Assembly (NCBI GenBank): GCA_947595415.1
Contig: CANQER010000041.1
Coordinates: forward strand, 1 to 8,560
Direction of reading: 5' to 3'
From: an uncultured Bacilli bacterium
GTDB lineage: Bacteria; Bacillota_I; Bacilli_A; RF39; UBA660
DNA length: 8,560 nt
Below the pieces are notes generated by a model that was given only the letters and a program-made list of their open reading frames with translations, was not told the DNA's origin and did not search any database. The position numbers and the translations under genes are program-made. Below, piece by piece: positions 1 through 5,667 of the stretch; position 1 is the first letter of the stretch; each line of letters begins with the position of its first letter.

Positions 1-114
1 TCTTGCCGCTTGGTGCTCTCTCCTTGAATTTAAAGCTTTTGCTTTAAATTCTTACCCTTTTGCTTTCCCTGTGAAAAGCCTTCTCCTTTTTAAGAGGCTG
101 ACCACTCGAGAAAG
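1..114. ncRNA. Unidentified structured RNA-like region, cut by the left window edge
   Basis: This stretch is about 40% G+C by hand count (48 of the first 120 bases), against 22-25% in nearby coding DNA. That is typical of a structured RNA in an AT-rich genome. It holds a perfect 11-bp stem with a 4-base loop (26-36 with 41-51). A longer irregular hairpin pairs 63-69 with 108-114, 71-73 with 103-105 and 78-84 with 92-98. The outer stem has one C-A mismatch on the plus strand that becomes a G-U pair on the minus strand, and minus-strand loops are A-rich, which slightly favours the minus strand. Against that, a plus-strand terminator follows at 155-177. I could not match it to tmRNA, SRP RNA, RNase P RNA, 6S RNA or a riboswitch class. 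No convincing protein is encoded. Confidence 0.4.
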
Positions 115-154
115 TATAAAAATATTTAAATAATATCCAATTTATTATATATAT

Positions 155-177
155 AACTGCCTTGTGCAGTTTTTTTA
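155..177 (+). terminator. Rho-independent terminator, plus strand
   Basis: A perfect 6-bp stem (AACTGC at 155-160, GCAGTT at 166-171) with a 5-base loop is followed directly by a run of T. The T-tract is on the plus strand only, so it should end a transcript entering from the left edge, possibly the structured region at 1-114 or a gene outside the window. The AT-rich stretch around it (115-202) shows no gene. Confidence 0.75.
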
Positions 178-202
178 ATACTTCATTATTTATAAATTTC
201 AC

Positions 203-231
203 AAAAAAAAACTACTTATAATTAAGCAGCT
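203..231 (-). terminator. Rho-independent terminator of rpmB, overlapping its stop codon
   Basis: Read on the minus strand, a 9-bp stem including G-U pairs (arms at 223-231 and 210-218) closes a 4-base ATTA loop and is followed by eight or more T (203-210). The 5' arm contains the last two Ala codons and part of the stop codon of rpmB, so coding sequence and terminator share bases. Together with the plus-strand terminator at 155-177 it insulates rpmB from transcription converging from the left. Confidence 0.8.
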
Positions 232-404
232 AATTTATCATTTTTTTTACAACATCTAATTTCTTTAGCACTCATTCTAACTTTTTTACCATTAGATAGT
301 GTAACTTGTTGAAGATTTGGTTTTTGTGCATGCTTAGTAGCTCTCATAGAATGTGAACGACGATTTCCTACTAAAGGTTTAACACAACTTTCATTTTTAG
401 CCAT
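222..404 (-). CDS. rpmB: 50S ribosomal protein L28
   Basis: This 60-aa basic protein matches bacterial L28 (bL28), a small subunit protein of the 50S ribosome, in length and pattern. Key features are the GNRRSHSMRATK block (about residues 13-24), the PNLQQV segment (29-34) and the GKKVRMSAKEIR segment (39-50), all in the L28 order. The ATG at 404-402 is set by a strong site (AAAGGAGGT, complement of 410-418) about 6 bases upstream. The usual TGKK-type residues before the GN motif are missing or changed. Single Cys at position 7 and paired Cys at 51-52 may be remnants of the zinc-binding form of L28, but a full CxxC pair set is absent. It is a single-gene unit with its own promoter (445-473) and terminator (203-231), divergent from dnaE. 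Confidence 0.93.
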   Translation of the reverse strand: MAKNESCVKPLVGNRRSHSMRATKHAQKPNLQQVTLSNGKKVRMSAKEIRCCKKNDKLAA

Positions 405-409
405 TATAT

Positions 410-418
410 ACCTCCTTT
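410..418 (-). promoter_or_regulatory. Ribosome binding site of rpmB
   Basis: The complement reads AAAGGAGGT, a near-perfect Shine-Dalgarno sequence, 5-6 bases before the ATG. It fixes the rpmB start. Confidence 0.85.
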
Positions 419-444
419 GTTAAGGTTTTTCTCTACGCCTTTTA

Positions 445-473
445 ACTTTATCATATTATTAAAAATAAGTCAA
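445..473 (-). promoter_or_regulatory. Promoter of rpmB (extended -10)
   Basis: On the minus strand, a TTGACT -35 box (468-473) is followed by exactly 17 bases and a TAAAGT -10 box (445-450), preceded by TGA as an extended -10 element. Transcription would start near 438, giving an untranslated leader of about 34 bases. This is a good sigma-A-type match. Confidence 0.75.
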
Positions 474-481
474 ATATTTTA

Positions 482-510
482 TTTAAAAACTTAAAAAAAT
501 ATAGTAAAAT
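482..510 (+). promoter_or_regulatory. Possible promoter of dnaE
   Basis: A TAAAAT -10 box (505-510) lies 17 bases after a weak -35 (TTTAAA, 482-487). The start would fall near 517, just before the ribosome binding site (GGGAGGT, 518-524), leaving a very short leader. The -10 is good and the -35 poor, so this is tentative. It lies back to back with the rpmB promoter in the divergent gap. Confidence 0.4.
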
Positions 511-528
511 ATTATTAGGGAGGTAGTT

Positions 529-3435
529 ATGAATTACGTACCACTTTATATAAAAACTAATAATAGTTTATTATCAAGTATGATTAAAATTCCAGAATTA
601 GTTAAATACGCTAAACAAAATAATTATACTTCACTTACAATAACAGACAACAATCTATATGGCGCTATGGAATTTTATAACGAATGTATAAAAAACGATA
701 TAAAACCTATAATTGGTTTAGAAATAAACATAAATGATTACACTATTATTCTATACTGTATGAATTATAATGGTTATCAAAACCTTATCAAATTAAGTAC
801 CATCATATCAGAACGTCAAATAGATATAGACGATTTAAAAACATATCAAAGTAACTTAATATGTATTGTTCCATATCAAAGTAGAAGTTTATACGACTAT
901 TTAAAACCAATTTATAAAAATATCTTTCAAAGCTATCAAAACGATCTAGAAAAACAAGAATTAAAAGGAAACAACCTAGTTTATATGAAACCTATTTTAT
1001 ATATTCAAAATAAAGATAAAAAATATATAAATTATTTATATTGTATTAGAGATTCTAAACTAATAGAAGAAGTTTTGATAAAAGATCAAGATAACTACCT
1101 AAAACCACCTATTAAAGAAGAAACTAACAGTAAAATATATGAATTGTGTAATTTAGTTATACCTAATAATAAAAACTTACTACCTGTTTATGAATGTCCT
1201 AACAATATGGATAGTTATACTTACTTAAAAAAACTATGTATTGAAGGACTTAAAAAAATATTTGGAAAAACAGTAAGTAAAGTATATCTAGATAGATTAA
1301 AATACGAATTAAATATCATTAATAATATGGGATTTTGTAATTACTTTTTAATTGTTTGGGATTATGTAAAGTACGCTAAAGAACAGGGGATTTTAGTAGG
1401 TCCAGGAAGAGGGAGTGCAGCTGGTAGTTTAGTAGCTTACCTACTTAATATAACTACCATTGATCCTATTAAATACAATTTAATTTTTGAACGTTTTTTA
1501 AACCCTGAACGTATCACTATGCCAGATATTGATATCGACTTTGAAGATGGAAGAAGAGAAGAAGTAATTAACTACTGTATAAATAAATATGGAATAAAAA
1601 GAGTAGCTTTAATTATTACCTTTGGAACCCTTGGTTCTAGACAAGTTATTCGTGATGTTGGAAGGGTAATGAATTTAGATGTTGATTACTTATCTAAGTT
1701 AATTAATTCTAACCTTACCTTAAAAGAAAACTATGATAGTAATATTGAAATAAAAAAATACTTACACAACAATAAAGAAATGGTTTTACTTTATGAAGTA
1801 TCAGCTAAATTAGAAGGACTTAAAAGACATACAAGTATTCATGCAGCAGGAATTGTGATGGCTAATACTGATTTAGATAATATTGTACCCTTAGATAAAT
1901 CACATGGCAATTTTTATACAACAGGTTATTCAATGGAATACTTAGAAGATTTAGGTCTTTTAAAAATGGATTTTCTAGCTTTAAGAAATCTAACTACAAT
2001 TACCAATATATTAAACGATATAAATAAAAAAGAAGCAATTGATTTTGATAGTATTCCTTTAAATGATAAAGAAGCAATTAAGATATTTACTGATGTAAAT
2101 GTGGTGGGAATATTTCAATTTGAATCAAGTGGAATGATGAATTTTTTAAGAAAATTTACTATTACTTGTTTTGAAGATATCGTCCAAGCTTTAGCTTTGT
2201 TTAGACCTGGACCTATGAGTAATATTGATGTATATATTAAAAGAAAAAAAGGGTTAGTTAAAATTGATTACTTAGATAAATCTTTAGTAGATATTTTAAA
2301 ACCTACTTATGGAATAATAGTCTATCAAGAACAAATAATGCAGATCGCTAATAAAATGGCTAATTATAGTTATGCTGAAGCTGATGTTTTAAGAAGAGCT
2401 ATGAGTAAAAAAAAGGAAAGTGTTTTACTAAAAGAAAAAAGTAAGTTTATAAATCAAAGTATTAAAAATGGTTATCAAGAAGATTTAAGTAATAAGGTTT
2501 ATGAATTAATTTTAAAATTCGCTAATTATGGATTTAATCGTGCTCATTCTGTTGCTTATGCTATGATTGCTTATAAAATGGCTTATTTAAAAGCTCATTA
2601 TCCTTTAATTTTTATGAAAAATTTACTCGATATGGTTATGGGTAGTGAGATAAAAACTAAAGAATATATCTATGAATGTAAACTTAATAATATTGATATT
2701 ATTAGACCAGATATCAATGTAAGTGGTAAGGCTTATTTAGTTTCTGATTCAACTATTAGATTTCCTCTTACGGGAATTAAAAATGTAGGAATTGGAGCTA
2801 TTAATACTATTTTAGAACAAAGAAATAAAAAACCATTTTCAGATATTTTTGATTTTGTAGGTAGATGTTATGGTAAAACAATAAATAGAAAAACTTTAGC
2901 TAATTTAATAAAAGCAGGATGTTTTACTAGTTTAGGTTATAATAAACACACACTAGATATTAATTTAGATGTTATTATAAACTATAGTGAAATTGGTGGT
3001 TATTTAGATGAACAGTTAGGATTAAAACCAGAGTTAAAAATAGTTAGTGAATACAGTAAAAAAGAACTTATGGAATTTGAATTAGAAGTGTTTGGTTTTT
3101 ACTTAAGTAATCATCCTGTTACTGAATATAGGCAAAAGTATAAAGATACAGTTTTGATAAGTGAAATTGGTAATTATTTTGATAAAAATGTTAATGTTAT
3201 TGTTTATGTTGATAAAACAAAAATGGTTAAAACAAAAATTGGTCAAGAAATGCTTTTTATAACAGGTAGTGATGAAGTAAACGTTTTAGATATAGTTTTA
3301 TTCCCTAGGACATATGAAAAGTATCATAATATAATAGTAGGTAGTGTTATATATATAAGTGGTAAAGTTGAAAAAAGATTTGATAAATATCAATTGGTCG
3401 CTAATGAAATAGTAACTTTAAATACTAGTGGGTAA
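529..3435 (+). CDS. dnaE: DNA polymerase III alpha subunit, DnaE type
   Basis: This C-family replicative DNA polymerase extends primers at the replication fork. The order is a degenerate PHP domain (about 1-220), the palm with PGRGSAAGSLVAY (291-304), catalytic aspartates in PDIDIDF (332-338; D333 and D335) and KMDFLAL (480-485; D481), then FRPGPM (559-563), YQEQIMQIA (599-607), FNRAHSVAYA (669-678), a helix-hairpin-helix (about 746-760) and a C-terminal OB fold (about 887-962). At 968 aa it is shorter than the roughly 1,115-aa DnaE of B. subtilis. PHP metal ligands are mostly lost: the usual HxH near the N-terminus is replaced by Pro5 and Lys9, and the TDH-type motif reads TDN (39-41). Proofreading by this domain is therefore unlikely. 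The ATG is set by GGGAGGT at 518-524. The gene is the dnaE rather than polC type, since no inserted exonuclease domain is present. Confidence 0.97.
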   Translation: MNYVPLYIKTNNSLLSSMIKIPELVKYAKQNNYTSLTITDNNLYGAMEFYNECIKNDIKPIIGLEININDYTIILYCMNYNGYQNLIKLSTIISERQIDIDDLKTYQSNLICIVPYQSRSLYDYLKPIYKNIFQSYQNDLEKQELKGNNLVYMKPILYIQNKDKKYINYLYCIRDSKLIEEVLIKDQDNYLKPPIKEETNSKIYELCNLVIPNNKNLLPVYECPNNMDSYTYLKKLCIEGLKKIFGKTVSKVYLDRLKYELNIINNMGFCNYFLIVWDYVKYAKEQGILVGPGRGSAAGSLVAYLLNITTIDPIKYNLIFERFLNPERITMPDIDIDFEDGRREEVINYCINKYGIKRVALIITFGTLGSRQVIRDVGRVMNLDVDYLSKLINSNLTLKENYDSNIEIKKYLHNNKEMVLLYEVSAKLEGLKRHTSIHAAGIVMANTDLDNIVPLDKSHGNFYTTGYSMEYLEDLGLLKMDFLALRNLTTITNILNDINKKEAIDFDSIPLNDKEAIKIFTDVNVVGIFQFESSGMMNFLRKFTITCFEDIVQALALFRPGPMSNIDVYIKRKKGLVKIDYLDKSLVDILKPTYGIIVYQEQIMQIANKMANYSYAEADVLRRAMSKKKESVLLKEKSKFINQSIKNGYQEDLSNKVYELILKFANYGFNRAHSVAYAMIAYKMAYLKAHYPLIFMKNLLDMVMGSEIKTKEYIYECKLNNIDIIRPDINVSGKAYLVSDSTIRFPLTGIKNVGIGAINTILEQRNKKPFSDIFDFVGRCYGKTINRKTLANLIKAGCFTSLGYNKHTLDINLDVIINYSEIGGYLDEQLGLKPELKIVSEYSKKELMEFELEVFGFYLSNHPVTEYRQKYKDTVLISEIGNYFDKNVNVIVYVDKTKMVKTKIGQEMLFITGSDEVNVLDIVLFPRTYEKYHNIIVGSVIYISGKVEKRFDKYQLVANEIVTLNTSG

Positions 3436-3440
3436 AAGTA

Positions 3441-3469
3441 TTGAAAAATAATAATATAAATGATAAAAT
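3441..3469 (+). promoter_or_regulatory. Promoter of the first prepilin gene (extended -10)
   Basis: TTGAAA (-35, 3441-3446), a 17-base spacer, then TAAAAT (-10, 3464-3469) preceded by TGA. It begins five bases after the dnaE stop codon. The predicted start near 3476 falls at the ribosome binding site (AAGGAGGA, 3476-3483), so the leader would be only about 10 bases. The -35, spacer length, TGA and -10 are identical to those in the promoter at 5236-5264. Confidence 0.7.
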
Positions 3470-3486
3470 AATAATAAGGAGGATCT

Positions 3487-3855
3487 ATGAATAAAAAAGG
3501 ATTTACGTTAATGGAAATTATGACAGTTATAATAATATTAGCAGTAATTGCGACAATATCTTTTCCTTTGATAAATAATTTGATGAAACAATCTAAACAG
3601 AGTTTGTATGAAACCCAAATTAAGTTAGTAGAGGATGCTGCAAAAAAAATGACTCTTGAAGATACTAGTTTATTAAATAAAACTACAAGTAGTTGTATAA
3701 ATATCGAAAGTATCATTAAAAGTGGTCAAATAGATAGCGATGAGATAATAGATCCCAGAAATAATGAACCAATAACAGGTAGTGTTGTGGTGACATTTGA
3801 TAGTGATTATAATCAATATGATTATAAATATAGTAGTGATCCTTGTTCTAACTAA
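3487..3855 (+). CDS. Type IV pilin-like prepilin (first copy)
   Basis: This 122-aa protein has a classic class-III (type IV pilin/pseudopilin) signal: a short basic leader MNKKG, then FTLMEIMTV, with cleavage expected after Gly5. Glu10 then becomes the conserved Glu+5 of the mature protein. Residues 6-32 form the hydrophobic helix that anchors the subunit in the membrane and packs in the fibre core, and the helix continues amphipathically to about 58. The small C-terminal domain has two cysteines (70 and 120), probably a disulfide closing a D-loop as in type IV pilins. It is about 49% identical, without gaps, to the prepilin at 5285-5647. It could be a major pilin, or a pseudopilin of a competence-type or secretion system. 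The needed ATPase, platform protein and prepilin peptidase are not in the window. Start set by AAGGAGGA four bases before ATG. Confidence 0.85.
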   Translation: MNKKGFTLMEIMTVIIILAVIATISFPLINNLMKQSKQSLYETQIKLVEDAAKKMTLEDTSLLNKTTSSCINIESIIKSGQIDSDEIIDPRNNEPITGSVVVTFDSDYNQYDYKYSSDPCSN

Positions 3856-3876
3856 AAGTCATTAATATGACTTTTT
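3854..3876 (+). terminator. Hairpin with short T-run after the first prepilin gene
   Basis: A perfect 9-bp stem (AAAAGTCAT, 3854-3862, with ATGACTTTT, 3867-3875) and a TAAT loop starts inside the stop codon of the first prepilin. The stem is AT-rich and the T-run is only five bases, so it may act as a partial terminator or mRNA-stabilising hairpin. It would make the pilin more abundant than the downstream adhesin-like protein. Confidence 0.5.
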
Positions 3877-3887
3877 AAATATAAAAA

Positions 3888-3892
3888 GGAGA
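3888..3892 (+). promoter_or_regulatory. Ribosome binding site with abnormal spacing to the annotated ATG
   Basis: GGAGA in the context AAAAAGGAGAC is the only good Shine-Dalgarno sequence before the 439-aa gene, but it lies 16 bases from the first ATG (3909). An in-frame ATT codon at 3897 sits four bases after it and would add four residues. Either translation is inefficient from ATG or it begins at a rare ATT start. Confidence 0.5.
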
Positions 3893-3908
3893 CATAATTT
3901 ATAAGAAT

Positions 3909-5228
3909 ATGAAAAAAAGGGTAATGAAAATTTTAGTAATTTTATTAGTTATAATAGGTGTTTTTGAAATTGTTAAAACTGTAAGACCATACCAACTTAT
4001 AAAAGATGCATCTATTCAAATGATCTTAAACGATAGTAGTTTAAAACCTATTACAAGTAGTTGTTTAACTATTGATAGTCTTAAAAACAATGGGTATTTA
4101 AAAAAAGATATCAATTTAGATGGTAGTGTTATTGTAAGTTTGGATGATAATAGATATAGTTTTGTTTTTCAAAAAGATTGTAATAGAGAAGATAGTATCT
4201 ATAAAGAAGATATACTAAAAGGAAGTACTCCTAAAATAAAAGATGGTTTAATACCAGTGGTAATTGATAGTAAAGGCGAGGTTAGGAAAGCTAATATTTA
4301 TAATAAATGGTATAGTTACAAAGAAAAAAATTGGGCTAATGCAGTAATGCTTAATAAAAATATAAATTATAGTGATAATGAAGTAATTAGTGAAGATAAT
4401 ATAAAAGCATATTTTGTTTGGATTCCAAGATATAGATATAAAATATTTAACAGTGAAAATAGTAAAAAAATAGTTGAAAGTAAAGAACAAGAAATTGAAA
4501 TTGAGTTTGAAGATAAAAGTGAACCTATATCTTCAGGAACTAAGAAAAACGTTTGGGTAACGCATAGTGCTTTTACTAGTATGGATGTAAATGGTATGTG
4601 GGTAGCTAAATTTGAAGCTAATGGTATTATTGATAGAGTAACCATTAAACCTAATACAGAAAGTATCAGTAATGAAAATGTTAAAACGATGTTTGAGATA
4701 GCTTACAAATTTGATAGAACCTTAAACAGTCATATGATGAAAAATACAGAGTGGGCAGCTGTAGCTTATCTATCTCATTCAAAGTATGGCATTAATAATC
4801 AAATTATTGTGGCTGATAAAAATGATAAAGATTATGTAAGTAATTATAAAAACTCAACTACAGGTAATATAACAGGTATTTATGAAATGAGTGGTGGCTT
4901 AGATGAATATGTAGCTGGTTTTCTAAAAGATAATGATAGTATTTTTACTTCAAACGAAATAAATAAGTATGATTTAAAATACTTTGATGTTTATGATAAA
5001 TCTTCTTACAGTAGTGGAAAAATAGGTGATGCTACTAAAGAATTAGGACCTTTTAAAAACAATACTAGTAGTTGGTATGAAGATAGTGCTTGTTTTCCAG
5101 ATTTAAAAAATCCTTGGTTTATAAGAGGAGGAAATTATCAAAGTTATATTGAAGGAGGTCAATTTAGTTTTGATAAAGCAAGTGGTAATAAAGATCCAAA
5201 CTATGGATTTAGGATTGTTTTAAATTAG
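3909..5228 (+). CDS. Pilin-like membrane-anchored protein with C-terminal FGE/C-type-lectin-like domain
   Basis: This 439-aa protein has a basic N-terminus and one hydrophobic segment (about 7-22). Residues 31-91 resemble the C-terminal halves of the two neighbouring prepilins: KDA, SL, TSSC, GSVIV and a closing Cys (C52 and C91). It lacks a Gly-Phe-Thr prepilin cleavage motif, so it may stay as a membrane anchor. From about 113 to the end lies a domain of the formylglycine-generating-enzyme (FGE-sulfatase) superfamily, which has a C-type-lectin-like fold. Supporting segments are YFVWIPRYRYK (168-178), KNTEWAAVAYLSHSKYG (278-294), TGNITGIYEMSGG (318-330), WFIRGGNYQS (403-412) and the terminal GFRIVL (433-438). 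Whether it is an enzyme cannot be seen, and a binding role at the cell surface or pilus tip is inferred from its place between two prepilins. Start at 3909 is uncertain (see the binding-site entry). The stop is TAG. Confidence 0.75.
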   Translation: MKKRVMKILVILLVIIGVFEIVKTVRPYQLIKDASIQMILNDSSLKPITSSCLTIDSLKNNGYLKKDINLDGSVIVSLDDNRYSFVFQKDCNREDSIYKEDILKGSTPKIKDGLIPVVIDSKGEVRKANIYNKWYSYKEKNWANAVMLNKNINYSDNEVISEDNIKAYFVWIPRYRYKIFNSENSKKIVESKEQEIEIEFEDKSEPISSGTKKNVWVTHSAFTSMDVNGMWVAKFEANGIIDRVTIKPNTESISNENVKTMFEIAYKFDRTLNSHMMKNTEWAAVAYLSHSKYGINNQIIVADKNDKDYVSNYKNSTTGNITGIYEMSGGLDEYVAGFLKDNDSIFTSNEINKYDLKYFDVYDKSSYSSGKIGDATKELGPFKNNTSSWYEDSACFPDLKNPWFIRGGNYQSYIEGGQFSFDKASGNKDPNYGFRIVLN

Positions 5229-5235
5229 TAAAGTA

Positions 5236-5264
5236 TTGAAATATATGTCAAATAATGATAAAAT
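5236..5264 (+). promoter_or_regulatory. Promoter of the second prepilin gene and probably rlmN-prpC-prkC
   Basis: TTGAAA (-35, 5236-5241), a 17-base spacer, and TAAAAT (-10, 5259-5264) with an upstream TGA. These elements and the preceding AAGTA bases match the promoter at 3441-3469. The start near 5271 leaves a leader of about 14 bases before ATG. No terminator or better promoter is seen before rlmN, prpC or prkC, so this promoter may drive all four genes. Confidence 0.7.
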
Positions 5265-5284
5265 TATGTTAAATAGGAGGATTT

Positions 5285-5647
5285 ATGAAAAAAGGGTTTA
5301 CATTGATTGAATTGATGACTTTAATTATTGTTTTAAGTGTTATTGCTGTTATATCTATTCCTATTATAAGTGGACTTATTAAAGACTCTAAACAGGAGTT
5401 ATATAATTCCCAAGTTAAAATGATAGAGGATGCAGTTAAACAAATGGCTATTAAAGATACTTCCCTACAACCAGATACTGGTTATGTATGTGTTCCTTTA
5501 GATAATGTTTTAAAAAGTGGACTTCTTAGTGGTAAAAACGTAATAAATCCTAAAAATGACGAAAAAATGAATGGTAGTGTTTTAATAACTTTTGATGAAG
5601 AATATAATCAATATAGATATACATATCAAGAAAAAAGTTGTGATTAA
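5285..5647 (+). CDS. Type IV pilin-like prepilin (second copy)
   Basis: This 120-aa paralogue of the prepilin at 3487-3855 has the leader MKKG, then FTLIELMTL, with cleavage expected after Gly4 and Glu9 as the Glu+5 of the mature subunit. Residues 5-31 are the hydrophobic N-terminal helix. Cysteines 69 and 119 match those of the first copy exactly. About 59 of 120 aligned residues are identical by hand count, with the N-terminal helix, the KDTSL segment and the GSV..TFD.EYNQY segment best kept. The middle (about 63-96) has diverged, which may reflect a different place in the fibre. TAGGAGGA lies four bases before ATG. Only 20 bases separate its stop from the preferred rlmN start, so it is probably cotranscribed with rlmN. 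Pilin versus pseudopilin cannot be decided from sequence alone. Confidence 0.85.
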   Translation: MKKGFTLIELMTLIIVLSVIAVISIPIISGLIKDSKQELYNSQVKMIEDAVKQMAIKDTSLQPDTGYVCVPLDNVLKSGLLSGKNVINPKNDEKMNGSVLITFDEEYNQYRYTYQEKSCD

Positions 5648-5667
5648 TTAAAATAGTGGGTGTATTT

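Noticed and set aside
1..114. Glycine riboswitch, RNase P RNA, tmRNA, SRP RNA or 6S RNA
   Set aside because: Short resemblances exist (GGAGAG and GCAAAAGG on the minus strand), but the order of glycine-aptamer parts is wrong and the P3 stem is missing. The universal motifs of the other RNAs are not present.
2..133. Plus-strand open frame of about 43 codons entering from the left edge
   Set aside because: It has no visible start and a Leu/Phe/Ser-rich composition that fits no family I know. The same bases form long hairpins and are much richer in G+C than real genes here. A gene tail cannot be fully excluded.
113..140. Minus-strand promoter for the left-edge RNA (TTGGAT, 16 bases, TATACT)
   Set aside because: The boxes are reasonable, but transcription would start inside the outer stem at 108-114. 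The promoter and the proposed RNA fold therefore conflict. AT-rich DNA gives many such matches by chance.
405..528. Replication origin at the divergent rpmB/dnaE gap
   Set aside because: Gene direction and nearby skew change sign here, but there are no DnaA-box clusters or dnaA/dnaN genes in the window. The gap is accounted for by two promoters.
3390..3716. Minus-strand open frame across the dnaE end and prepilin 1
   Set aside because: It is Ile/Phe/Val-rich, as expected for the antisense of AT-rich coding DNA. It overlaps two well-supported genes and has no ribosome binding site that I could see.
4248..4645. Two minus-strand open frames inside the adhesin-like gene
   Set aside because: Both are antisense shadows with hydrophobic, low-complexity translations and no sensible start context.
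5107..5228. Variable region of a diversity-generating retroelement
   Set aside because: The RGGNY...GFR ending is of the fold used by such variable proteins, but there is no reverse transcriptase, no template repeat and no unusual density of AAC/AAT codons in this window.
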